NCBI GenBank assembly: GCA_029990175.1 | Contig: JARKIP010000065.1 | Span: 7,630,501-7,694,500 of the forward strand | DNA length: 64,000 nt | Direction of reading: 5' to 3' | Source: Petunia secreta | Taxonomy: Eukaryota > Streptophyta > Magnoliopsida > Solanales > Solanaceae | Shown: piece by piece, positions 33,086 to 43,880 of the stretch | Layout: the number at the start of each line of letters is the position of its first letter | Numbering within the stretch: position 1 is the stretch's first letter | Program-made: the position numbers and the translations under genes | Notes under the pieces: model-generated | What the model saw: the letters and a program-made list of their open reading frames with translations, nothing else | What the model was told of the DNA's origin: nothing | The model's database searches: none

Positions 33086-35521
33086 ATGTCTAAAAAAAGA
33101 TTCAATTGGAACTAGTGGTGGGGGGCGGGCACGTGGTCGTAGGGAAAATAGGGGTAAAGAAATTGCTGGTAGTTCTAGTCAGCTCACCCACATAGATGAT
33201 TCTCAATATTATCATGATGTTAGCGCTAATAATATACTTGATCATTAAATGTTAGAAACACGATATGGGAATCAAGCGGGGGGGGGGGGGGGGTTAATTT
33301 AGAAGAAACACCTGAATTTCAAGCTAGTCCACCCGAAGTTCAGTCACTTGCCTCCTGTACCTCCTACTAGGATACCGGTTAAACGTAAGAATAGATCTGA
33401 GGTGTGGGAGTTTGCAACAAAGAATGTTCAATCGCAGACGGCCGTATGTGGGATTTGTGAAAAGGAGTGGGTTTTTAAAACTGGGAGTAATGATGGTGGT
33501 ACGGGTAAAATTAGGACCCACTTACAAAAGAAACATCCTAAAGAATGGTCAATGCGGGCGGGTGGTATATATTTAGGGACCGAACATGGGGGAGTAGCGC
33601 ATGATGAATCTTCGGGTACCCAAACAAGAATTAACCAAACGACGGGAGGGCTTCTTACTTATGATAAACAAAAGGATAGGGAAGCTATTGCTAAACTTGT
33701 TGTCGTCGAGGGTTTATCTTATAGTTTTCCTTCTTCTACTGGGTTTGTTCGTTATGTTCAGTCTATATATAATCCCTCTTTTAAAGGTTTTCCAAGAACT
33801 ACTGTTAAAAATGATATTATTAAATTTAAGAACGAATATCAGGATTATTTGCGATATTTATTTGATAACTTTGATACTAGAGTATGTCTTACTACGGATA
33901 TGGGTCGTTCTACTAATGGATGTGATTATATTACTGTTACTTTTCATTGGATAGATCCCGATTGGGTATTTCAAAAACGTATTATTGCTTATAAAGTTGT
34001 TGATGAACCGCACACGGGAAATTATATTTGTAATAAAGTTTCATCAATTTGTCGTACGTACTGTTTAACTAACAAAGTTTTTAGTATTACGATAGATAAT
34101 GCTACAAACAACACAGATGCACTTAGGAACTTGATACCTATTTTGAACTCCCCTTTTGCGGATTTTTTTCATGTTAGGTGTGCATGTCATATTTACAACT
34201 TAGTAGTAAAAGATGGTCTTGACTTGTTTAATGACATTATCAGAAAGGTGCAAATAGCTATTACTTATATTTTTAGAAATAAAAACCAAGAAAGAAGAAG
34301 AGAATGGGAAAGAAAATGTATAGAATCAGAAATTCCAATTAGGAGAGTCCCAAAGGAAGTTTGTACTAGGTGGAACACTTTATATGATGCATTGAATGTC
34401 GCTTACGAATATAGAGTGCCTATTTCTCAAATGTATAATAAATATTTTATGGAAATCTATCACTTTAAAGATGACGATTGGCAACTTGTTCAACATCTTC
34501 TTCAGTTTTTACAAAAATGTTATCAAGCTACTTTAGAATTTTTCGGTCAATATTATCCAACTACTCCTACCATGTTATATTATATAACTGGAATATCGAA
34601 ATTATTGAAATTATATAAGCAATATGCAGTTTACAAACCGGCTGTAGAGAGAGTGATTGAAAAATTTAGAAAATATTTTTTCCCAATTCCTCTTCTTTTT
34701 TACATTGCTTCTGTGTTGCATCCTACTTTTAAAATTAAGTTAACCGAACGACTTGTTAGAGAAATATATGCAAATTTAGAAATTACTCCTACTGAAATTG
34801 CTACTAACGGGTATCCAAGTGTAGAAGATGCTATTGCTAAAGTTTATGCAGATACCGTGGCTGCTTTTGCAAAGTATAGAGCTTGGGCAAACACTGCTAC
34901 ACCAACGGAACCAATACAATCCACCGGACAAAGTTCTTCTCAAATGGGCAGCACACAGCGGGGATGAATACTTTTGGAGGACTTGACGAAAAGTTGCTTT
35001 CAGAACAGGACGAGTACGGGGAGGAATACAGCGAGTTCCAAGTGTATTTTCCAAAGAAACTTAACAACTTTGGAACTCATCATTTGTTGGGTTATTGGAA
35101 GAATCAAGAATCGCAATTTCCAATTCTTTCAAAAATGGTCCGGGATATATTAACAATTCAAGCTTCATCTGTTGCATCGGAAAGCGCTTTTAGCCAAGGA
35201 AGATTTTAAATTGGAGATCACAGATATTCGTTGAAGGAGGAGGCAATGGAGACATGAGTTTTATTCAGGGATTGGATCAGAGCAGAGCGAAGAAACTTTG
35301 GTCTACCTGAACTTTCTGAGAAAAAAGGCAGAGCATATCTCGATCAAATTTTTGGCGAGGGAACAAGTGAAGAAGGGAGTCAAACCGGCAATAAAGAAGA
35401 AGAAGATGATGATGATGAAGAACCAGAAGGAGATGATGAATAAGAACAACAACAGCCAGATCCTAAAGAAAAGCCTACGACTATCCTCAAGAAACTAGCT
35501 AATATGTTTAAAAGAATATAA
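33086..35521 (+). pseudogene. hAT transposase (BED finger, catalytic fold, dimerisation domain), decayed
   Basis: The first part (33086-33290) is broken by frame changes and a G-homopolymer. From 33348 to 34967, 539 codons are open: BED zinc finger (SEVWEFATKN, CGICEKEWVF, HLQKKHPKEW), the RNase-H-like transposase with LTTDMGRSTNGCD, ITIDNATNN and HVRCACHIYNLVVKDGLD, then a DUF4413-type segment (YYPTTPTMLYYITG). After a frame change near 34950 comes the hAT dimerisation domain (HHLLGYWKNQESQFPILSKM, SVASESAFSQG) with an in-frame TAA at 35207, and an acidic tail to 35521. Binds the element ends and catalyses cut-and-paste movement in intact relatives. Not functional here. Confidence 0.9.
33277..33293. 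repeat. G homopolymer
   Basis: A run of some seventeen G inside the transposase leader; a likely slippage site and a possible assembly error. Confidence 0.9.
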
Positions 35522-36260
35522 TTTTCTAAATAAGAATTTTGAAATTACAATTTTGAAAGTTTAGCTATTGTAGTATGTGTTTCACTACTTATGTCTTAAA
35601 CAATTCAATAAAATTGCTCCAAGTCTTGTCTTCATATTTTTTATTGTTAATTTATAGTGTGCGCAAATATACTACAATTAATTACTAGTTTGTAAATTAG
35701 TTCAAATTTGATTTTTATAAAATTAATTCAAAGTTTGAACTTTGAACTTAACAAATTAATTCAAAAGTTTGAACTTTGAATCATCACTTCAAAAATTTCA
35801 TTACTTAAAAGTTTAAAAAAATACTACAAGTTTTTTAATTATAAGTTTAAACTTTAAACATTGAAATAAACTAAACATTCCAAACATATGAACAAATAAA
35901 ATTTTAATAATATTTTGTTGTAATATTTTTCAAATTATCCATCACTTTAAATAAAACTCAAAGGAAAAACAAAAAAAATACATTTGGGCGACTGCCGGGG
36001 ATCGGGACCGGACCGGGCCGGCAGCTTAAATTGGGCCAACGGCTATCTTTCAAATATAGCCGTTGGCCAACGGCAAAAAATGGCTATATTTGCATATCAC
36101 CCCTCCCCTAAGCGCCCCATACCCCCCAACCTTTTTTAGTCTATATATACCCTATTATTTCATTATTATATCACACAATTTAGCACTTTCTATCAGTTTA
36201 TCTTTCAAATTACTCTCAAAGGATATTTTCTAAATTTCTTCCAAAATCCAAACAATTATA

Positions 36261-36515
36261 ATGGCTGAAAATCAAGCTCCCGCTGCTCCCGGTCTTAGTG
36301 AAACAAGAATTGCGGAATGAAGATATCGTTCTATAGTGTGGCAACTTATTATGAAAGATACTGAAACTCAGAAAGCTAAATGTAGCCTCAGTAACAAAGA
36401 GTGGCAAATTTACACTGGTGTGCACGGTGGAGGGACAAAAAAGTTTACGAAGCACTTAGAAAAACATCACAAGACTGAATGGGATAGAATAAATGGCTTT
36501 AATCCGCGTGATTGA
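36261..36515 (+). pseudogene. Second, solitary BED zinc-finger ORF in the hAT element
   Basis: ATG 36261; a TGA near 36318 interrupts after about 19 codons; then VWQLIMKDTETQKAKCS, GGTKKFTKHLEKHHKTEW, stop at 36513. The BED layout is clear but the second zinc Cys is Ser (CSLS instead of CxxC). Its upstream 250 bp (35990-36240) repeats the layout of the element's own 5' region (CCGTTGGCCAACGG block, then a TATATA box and TTTCAT-rich leader). Looks like the 5' part of a related hAT copy joined into this one. Confidence 0.65.
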
Positions 36516-38635
36516 AAATTTGAAGAGATGGTTAAGGGAATATCTATGTCATTTCAATTATGGTATTTTCGAATTTCTAGTTTATTTAGTATCTTTGTAA
36601 TTTTCAATTTCTAGTTTGTATGTCATTTCAATTATGTATTTCTTGAATTTTCAATAAATTGTGTGTATTTCTTTTCCAATCAACGTTTGTTTAGTGTTTA
36701 TTTATTTACTTTATATTAATAAATTTAAAAATATAATTTACATAATTATTTTGTTTCATTTAAAAATATAATTTACATAAACACTAAACAAATTCTTATG
36801 CTACTTCAATTTTCGTTGATGCCAAAATAATTCATAATTTTAACAAAGTGGCTAATATCGGTTAAAAAATTTCAATTGGAAGTAGCATTACCAAAAGAAC
36901 AAAAACACTAAAAAAAAATAAAAAAACCGTTAAACCAGACCGGTAAGGACCGGACCGACCGGCTTAACGGTCGCCGGTGTCGGTCCTGATCCGGCTCCAA
37001 TTTTTTTAATCGGATGAGACCGGACCGGATCGACCAGTATTTAGCTGTTAGAATTTTTTTTGGACCCCAGACCGGACCGAGCCGTTAGCCACCCATATTG
37101 GGGACTACGCCGTCCAACTGTTCAAAGAAGAATTGCCAGGAGTCATCGCACTCCTTGTCTACCATTCTTAAAGTCAATGGATAAATATGGTTCTATGTGT
37201 CATGCACGACAGCCGTCAACAAAACAATGTCGTGGTTGTCCGATAAGTGTGTCCCATCGATAGATATCACCTTCCTCATATATATAAACTCTAATCCGAG
37301 ATCCGTAAGCTTAAAAAAGTACTTGAACCTCCCATGTCCATCAATCCTCAATCCAGTCTTGCTACCAAGATTTACGCTTTCCAACATAAAATGATACGCA
37401 TCTAAAATTGCATATCCATGCTTTGGACTGCCCTGACTAAAACCTTTGCAATCTCTCTTCCTTTCCAGCACTTCCAATAACTTACTTTGTTATTCAGTTG
37501 TTGATCTAAAGAACTCTTAATTTCTTTTGCCATCAACCCTTTGCCTTTAATAAACATGTTCTTGAGATATTCATTGATGACATCCGCCGAAGCATGTGGA
37601 TGATGGCTTTGTAGATGTTGTACCCCACATGTGTGCCCTTTAAAGTATTTGGTGATAAAAAACCTATTGGAATTAACATACTTCATGATGCGCACCATCC
37701 ACTTGCAGTGCGCTTCTGTACACGCTACAACATACAAAGATTTTGTACTCTTCTTTGTTTTGATAGTGAATGGCTTCTTGGTATCGAAGGTTTTCCCAGT
37801 ATAGTAACCTGTGCAATCATCAATCTCATCTAAGTTGCTACCTTAAGTTGGAGCCGATTCGCCAACACAGTTGCTCGCATTTATAACGGGATCCCCAACT
37901 TCCGGATCTTCAAAACATTTTCTTCTTCTATCCATATCCAATGGCTATCCACCACTAGTATCACCAACACCATCACTACCATAATCACCCATGCTTATAT
38001 TGAATAGTGGTGGTTGTGGTGTTCATGCAGAAGCAGTAGTCGGGCAGCATGGAACCTACTTAAGAATTCTTGGCAATAAATATCTTTAAAATAGGCCTAC
38101 TACCATTGCTACCAACATCAAGCATATTAATATGCAAATCATTATCATTCTTTATAAAAGAATTAGCCACCTTACCCCTTGAAGGAGCAACACTAAAAAT
38201 ATAAATTGACACCTCGCTATGATGGAACATTAACTTCCCATGATTAATTAATTGGTCAATTAACTGATCGTATGTACAGTCCAAACTTAAGGCAATAAGA
38301 ACTGTTTTCTTTATCTTAGATGCCAATTCCAATATTTTGGGCTCTCAAACCACTCACCCAAAAAGTCAGCACCAACTACTACAAAATCCCCCATCTATTT
38401 AAAGAATGTCTATAATCAACCAAATGTAGTCAATGGTCGATTAATTAATACAGTAGATCTGCAACAATGTCGAACAAGTTAAATAGAGCTTATACTTCTT
38501 ACTAGTTGAAGGAATCAATGAATGTATATGAAACGATGAATACCCATCCAATTTACCTCAAATTCCATCCACATTATATGAATTGAGTTGGGTACGGCCG
38601 TAAATAAAAATGCGCGAAAAAGGGGGACCTCCAAG

Positions 38636-39378
38636 TAGGGGTATTCATGGGTCGGTACGGTTCAGATTTTAGCTTATCGATAACAGTATATCGGTTAACG
38701 ATATGTAATTATGCAAAATCAATACCGTATCGATATGCTATCGATATATCGGTTCTTAATAGTTCGGTAGCTAATGGTTCGATAACCGGTATTACTTCTA
38801 CCACTGAATGGTCGTATTAGTGTACCGCTGCATAGGAAGTTTCCAAGCAACCACCAACTAGTACGCAACAATAAGAAATACAAGCTGTTACTAAAGCACA
38901 AAGATCCACTTACATTGTCTACTTGGACAAATCTTAACCCTAAAGTATGGAGAAGAAAAAATTAAAGACTTGTACCAAAATGATAAAAAAGAAAAAGAGA
39001 AGACTAAAGAGTTTGATGACCTGAAAGCGGAAGCCTAGAAGTAGAATCAAATGTATAATATTGATTATGCCTCATAAAGAGTAATGGCTACCAATAGCAA
39101 TAATAGTTGCAGTTTAATAAACTAAAGTTTTACTAAAACTAAAATTTAAAAGGATTAATATATTAATAATGAATAAACTAAAATATATAAAAAATATATT
39201 ATCGATTATTGGTACGTTAATGGTAAAGATATATAGATACATTTACCGTACCAATATCTTATCCGTATTAGAAATCAATGCCATTACTGAACCAACATAC
39301 ATTGTACTGATACCATTATATGTATTGGTAGTGGTAGCGGTTCGGCTATCGCTATCGATTCGGGCTTGCACACCCCTA
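38636..39378. mobile_element. hAT-like MITE, 743 bp
   Basis: Ends TAGGGGT...ACCCCTA with inner similarity (TAGGGGTATTCA / TAGGGGTGTGCA) and near-perfect 8-bp duplication CCTCCAAG (38628-38635) / CCTCCATG (39379-39386). Inside is rich in ATCG/TATCGATA steps and has no transposase. Confidence 0.88.
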
Positions 39379-39386
39379 CCTCCATG

Positions 39387-40104
39387 AGAGAAAATAATTG
39401 AACAAACAAGACGAAGGAGTTCTTGATGAATGCAATGGAGCAAAATCGCAGCTTAATCAGTCATAGAACGAGCCACAATTTTGGGCGGGAAAGCTCGGAG
39501 GGATAAGGAGTTATAGCGCCTAGGAGTTTTGGTGAAAGTGTTTAATTGTTTTTCTACTATTTTAAGAAAATAACAATAGTTATATACTGGACCAAGGTAT
39601 ATTTTTGAGAACTTGAGGACGGGAGATTTAATGCTTTCAAATTTTGTAAAGTAGATTAGTTGTAAATGCTCATTAATAAATTATAGGGTTATATATCCAC
39701 TTTTTAAAACCTCAGGGTTATTCCTTATATTTCCTATATCAAAGGATTTTTACCCAAAGGACCCACATACAGTCAAGTGACGGGCATGAATTTAAGCTGC
39801 ACGTGATGATGGCTCTTCTGACTCAATATTATTCTGGCTGCCATATTTGTAGAGGGCCAACTCTTCTTTTTAAGGTCCTCTCCCTGTCCCGCTCTTTTCT
39901 TTTGTACCCCACACTAGCCCGTAGTACAGAAACTCTTGTCGTGCTCATGGTTTTTGGGCACAACGGATCCTTCAATTTTTTCCTATCTAACTTTTTTCTT
40001 CAACGTTACTATCCGTTTTAAATTTATAATATTATCATATAAGGAATTAAAATGGTCTTTATAACTACCACGTTCTTTTAAATATTTTATAAATACTTTA
40101 ATTA
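39387..40104. other. Spacer without recognised features
   Basis: No gene, repeat or RNA recognised. Confidence 0.4.
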
Positions 40105-41135
40105 TTACTCTTTCCGTCACATTTTATGTGAATGACTTTTTTTTTGTCCGTTTAAAAAAAATAATACTTTTTTATATTTTAAGAAACAATTTAATTTTAT
40201 GAAACAATATACAAGTTTCAAAAGTGTTTGTTTATTTTTTAAAACTCCATATAGTCACCTCTGTTTTAAAAGACTCGCCTGGGGACTCGCCCCGGGGCGG
40301 GGCACTGGCAAAACGCCCTGAGACTCTCGGACGGGGCTTAGATCCGTGAGACTTACGCCTCAAGCGCCCGACGATGCGCCCAGAGCACGCCCAACGCTCG
40401 AAACTCGCCTTATTGAACCTATGCAAAGATCTATCCAATTCTCTAATTAAGATTGTTCATCCACAATTTTCTTTAAAAATAAAGTTATATTCATCTATAG
40501 AAATTCAAAAATTGAGTATAACTCAATTAACAAGACATAATATTACATGTATTATAATTAAGAATATCATAAGGATGAATATCATCTGTATACTTAATCT
40601 AAAAAAGCATAGCCGCTGTTTATAGCATCACCACTTGTTGTTGGTCTTCATGTTTTATTTCAGTCACTCCAAAATTGCTAGACTTCAATTATTTTACAAT
40701 TTAGTAGAAATTTTATATTTATCAATGAAGAATTAATGTTTTAAATTATAATAGTAATAAATTTTTATTGTTTATTCACTTTTTATAGTAACAAATTTTT
40801 ATTTTTAATTGTTTAAAAGTTAAGGCCTTATGGTTTATTTGTATCTCATAAAAACTGTAATATTATTCAATTTTTTACAATTATTAAAAAGGTTAGATCT
40901 TTTGTTTCTATAATTTTTTTTCTTATTTTTAATTTTTTTGTACTTTTGATATTTTTTTGGCTCATTATGCTATTTTGTTAATTTAAAATTAATTAAAAAA
41001 TAAGATCTATGGGACTTACGCCCCATGTCTCGGGACTTACGCCTCGCCTCATTATAGGTAAAACGTCTCGCCTTGCGCCCGCCTTTTAAAACATTGATGT
41101 AGTCACTATAAATTTTTTTTTTTTTTTTTTAAAAA
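40105..41135. mobile_element. Stowaway-like MITE remnant split by another element
   Basis: ACTCTTTCCGTCACATTTTA at 40105 resembles the widespread plant CTCCCTCCGT... terminal repeat. The similarity breaks at 40258 and resumes at 41100 after the insertion; no opposite terminus (ACGGAGGGAG) is seen, so the right end is lost in a poly-T run. Confidence 0.5.
40262..41093. mobile_element. GC-rich-ended TIR element, 832 bp
   Basis: Ends TGTTTTAAAAG...CTTTTAAAACA (11-bp exact inverted repeats) followed inward by CG-rich sequence (CTCGCCCCGGGGCGGGGC; GTCTCGCCTTGCGCCCGCC) and an AT-rich middle. Flanked by the direct repeat TAGTCAC (40252-40258, 41100-41106), with 3 and 6 extra bases between repeat and ends, so the duplication boundary is not certain. 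No coding capacity. Confidence 0.7.
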
Positions 41136-41573
41136 GAACAGATTTTGAGGAAACGATAGAAAGAGGATGATTCGTCATTGAATGGGTCAATAATTGATCA
41201 TTGTTTGATCATATGAGATGTCAGAAGAAGGGAAGAAGCTGATGGCTATATTCAGTGGGCGGCGAAGCACATGGATTCGTCCTATTTTTGTGCCATTCCT
41301 GTTATCCTCATGTCTTATATGTACGTGTACTAGGATGTGGTTGGAATATAAAGTACTTTGTACGTATTTACTTATTCTTAACCTAGTTGTTGGATATAGG
41401 ACAGGTTCTATGTGCCCATTGATCCATTCTTGGATTCTCCCAAATCAGAGCTCTGTATCTGGACACGTACAGAACTTCGTATCTAGACAATAGACACTAC
41501 TCCGGTTACAACAAATACTACTCCCTATTTTAATGATTTCTTTCTTTATATTGAACAGTAGGATTTCTTTAAA
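41107..41573. other. Spacer, nothing recognised
   Basis: A poly-T run then unremarkable AT-rich DNA; a 91-codon open frame at 41218 has no recognisable domain and is not called. Confidence 0.4.
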
Positions 41574-42456
41574 GAGAAAATAGTCAAAAACCCCTTAAAC
41601 TATTACTTTTTTATTAGTTTCATACTTAAACTATGAGTTGGTCACGTTATCCTCTTGAACTATCAATTTTTATATTCAAAGCTCCCCTGCAGTGCCAAGT
41701 GGCATGGATGGTGACTTCACTCTCTTTGTAGAGCGTCCATACAATTAATTTTTTTTTAAAGTATTTGTTCTTATTTGATGTTTTTCTTTTTCAAAATTTA
41801 TTAATTTTTTTTTCCGTCAAAATCAAAAATCTTTACCTTAGTTGAAAACTCATATTTCTAAAATAATAAATATTAATTAACAATAGTAAGCTTAATTATT
41901 ATGTAGAACTAAATTTACTCAACCATAATAAACTCAATTGAGAACTTGCGTATTAAAATATTAAAATAATACAATGCATGTTAAGGGTTATGTCTTTTTA
42001 ATTAAAATGACCATCATTGACAAAATTTGGTTGTAAATTGCAACAAAATTTATCATATTTAATTAAATTATTTTTAGTACTCTTATTATTGTAAGGTTAA
42101 TTAATGGGTCTCAACTAGTTTATTGTTATTGAAAAAAAAAAAAGTAGAGTTATGAAGAAGAAAATAATTAATTAGAAAAGAAGAAATGAAAAAGATAAAA
42201 ATAATAATAAATAAGTAAAAGGATATTTAAATTTTAAAAATAGAAGAGAAATACCACATGGATGCTTTTTGTCGGTCTACTTTATTTCCCCACAACACAA
42301 CAAAGAGAGTAAAGTCACTCTCCATTCCACTTGGCACTGCAAGGGGGGTTTTGAATATGAAAATTGATAGTTCAGGGGGTAATGTAACCAACCAATAGTT
42401 TAAGTATGAAACTAACAAAAAAGTGATAATTTAGGGGGATTTTTGACCATTTTCTC
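41574..42456. mobile_element. Long-TIR MITE / foldback element, 883 bp
   Basis: The first about 150 bp and the complement of the last about 155 bp align over their whole length: GAGAAAAT(A/G)GTCAAAAA, TAGTTTCATACTTAAACTAT, CTTGAACTATCAATTTT-type blocks, CAGTGCCAAGTGG and ACTCTCTTTGT. The centre is AT-rich with no ORF. Target duplication not clear, so superfamily open (long TIRs fit Mutator-like MITEs). Confidence 0.82.
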
Positions 42457-42506
42457 AAAATAGCACCTCAAAGCAAGCAATTTATAAATGAAGGTCCATA
42501 TTTTTT

Positions 42507-43344
42507 TGATGTGGGGCAAACTACCTCAAGACCTTTCACTAGAAGTCAAGCCAAAATGATCCAAGACATTCATCTCCACTTGACCTGGAAGGACATGGAA
42601 GAAGACTCTGGAAGAAACTTGAAGATCATGTATTGGAGCGCCATGGAAGGAGGACCACCTAGGCTACATGGAGGAGCATCTGAGGCACATTTTGAGGCTC
42701 CTCAAGAAGCTCAAGGATGAGGCGGACCGCCTACTGAAAGGGGCGGATCGCCTAGTTGAAGATGGGTGGAAAATTGGCTAAGTATGGAAATGCACACTCT
42801 CTGGAAATTGAGTAGGCGGACAGCCCACTCGCCTGCGACATTTACTCAGCTTATGCAGAGGTGGGGTGCCTCTTTTAAGGGGCGGACCGCCCACTCCTTT
42901 CTTGACTAGACGGAAATCCCACTTATTTTGTTATATATTTCCTATTCTAGCCCTACGTGGCTTCTATCCTTTTAGCCCACTTTGGAGGTCTTTTAGACTT
43001 TATATCATGTGTATGAGGCACCTATAAAAGGGCCCTTGGTCTTTCATTTGAACTAGATTACCTTGAATATTGATGACAACAGTTTGAGATGTGATTCTCT
43101 TATGAATGAACCTTTACTTTTTGGCTTGAATCAATTGGTTGCACTAATTGAACCTCGAACCAAACCCGACCGGGCCCTTTGCAAAAACCGGGTATTCTTG
43201 AGGATCGTCCGCATAACGTAAGTTGTTCTTGATCCGAATTAAGGGTGTCACGAAACCCGTTCTTCGTGGCTACTTCGTAGGGAGTTCAAGATCCGTCTTG
43301 CTCCTATCGTGTCTTTTTAGCTTCAGCATTTTACTTTGTATCTG
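42507..43344 (+). repeat. 5' LTR of element D
   Basis: About 838 bp; TATAAAAG at 43023-43030; the first 200 bases stay open in the frame that would continue integrase (TSRPFTRSQAKMIQD), matching element B's integrase tail. Confidence 0.85.
42716..42920 (+). repeat. Hairpin cluster, U3 of element D
   Basis: AGGCGGACCGCCTA, GGGCGGATCGCCTA, AGGCGGACAGCCCA, GGGCGGACCGCCCA plus weaker copies. Core GAC, as in B. Confidence 0.87.
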
Positions 43345-43346
43345 TC

Positions 43347-43363
43347 TTGATATCAGAGCAAGG
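43347..43363 (+). other. Primer-binding site of element D
   Basis: TTGATATCAGAGCAAGGC, one change from the initiator tRNA-Met complement TGGTATCAGAGC. Confidence 0.75.
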
Positions 43364-43844
43364 CTTGAGATTTGTTTCTACAAACCCTCGATCCTTTTTC
43401 ATCGTGCCTAAGTTAGTTTCTACTTTAGTTTCTTATTTGTTGTTGTTGAAAAAGAAGAAAATACAAAAAAATTGAAAAGGTTGAAAAGCACCAAAACTTT
43501 GATCATGTTTCTCGGATTGATTGACCCATTGATTGATTGATATCGGGGTTTGTTCTCTATTGAAAACCCGTCGATTTGGCACCAACATCTTGAGATTTGG
43601 AGTTGGAAAACAAGATTTGAAAATTTGAAACCCTTGTTCTTGAAAACTCTTGATATGAACTTGATGAACATTGAAATTTTATTGTTTTTTATTGGGGTTT
43701 CATAAAAATCATTGGGGTTTGATTATAGTAGTTGAAAACACAAAAGGGTACCTTCGGATTGGATAAACATCTTGAAAATTGTTGGATTTTGGGGTGCTAA
43801 AACCAAGTAATACGAAGTTGGACTGTGCTGAAGAACACAGTAGG

Positions 43845-43880
43845 CGGGGCGCCTAATTTAAGAGGCGGACCGCCCATTTT
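43845..43880 (+). repeat. Hairpin cluster, leader of element D, left part
   Basis: AGGCGGGGCGCCTA and AGGCGGACCGCCCA; the cluster continues at 49258 beyond the solo-LTR insertion. Confidence 0.85.

Larger units (their letters stand above)
32395..37097 (+). mobile_element. hAT transposon, 4.7 kb, full length, composite
   Basis: Inverted ends TAAGGGTGGCTAACGG and (complement of right end) TATGGGTGGCTAACGG, with the perfect 8-bp duplication TTGGGGAC at 32387-32394 and 37098-37105. Carries a decayed BED/hAT transposase and, further right, a second copy of the promoter-BED segment. Inserted in the MULE transposase. CG-rich subterminal motifs (GACCGGACCGG-type) occur at both ends and once more at about 35990. 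Confidence 0.95.
31335..38394 (-). pseudogene. Mutator-like (MULE) transposase, interrupted by a hAT element
   Basis: Minus-strand gene in two parts, 38394-37106 and 32386-31335, around the hAT insertion. The N-terminal part has an ATG at 38394 and a PB1-like stretch. Next comes the MuDR DNA-binding region (CTEAHCKWMVRIMKYVNS, FKGHTCGVQHL), then the transposase core (GHGRFKYFFKLTDLGLEFIY, RKVISIDGTHLSDNHD), which continues past the hAT element with ELCINSDHVKCIANGIKKVY and CTRHLAKNL. A SWIM finger follows near 31770 (CSCREFDLDKTPCRHA). The C-terminus holds a lysine run from poly-A/T. Several frameshifts and stops. It would excise and insert its own element; a companion to the DUF1985 and GRF genes is inferred from proximity. 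Confidence 0.85.

Noticed and set aside
38395..40104. Possible terminal inverted repeat of the Mutator-like element
   Set aside because: No long stretch here could be matched by eye to 15.9-17.1 kb or to 26.7-30.6 kb.
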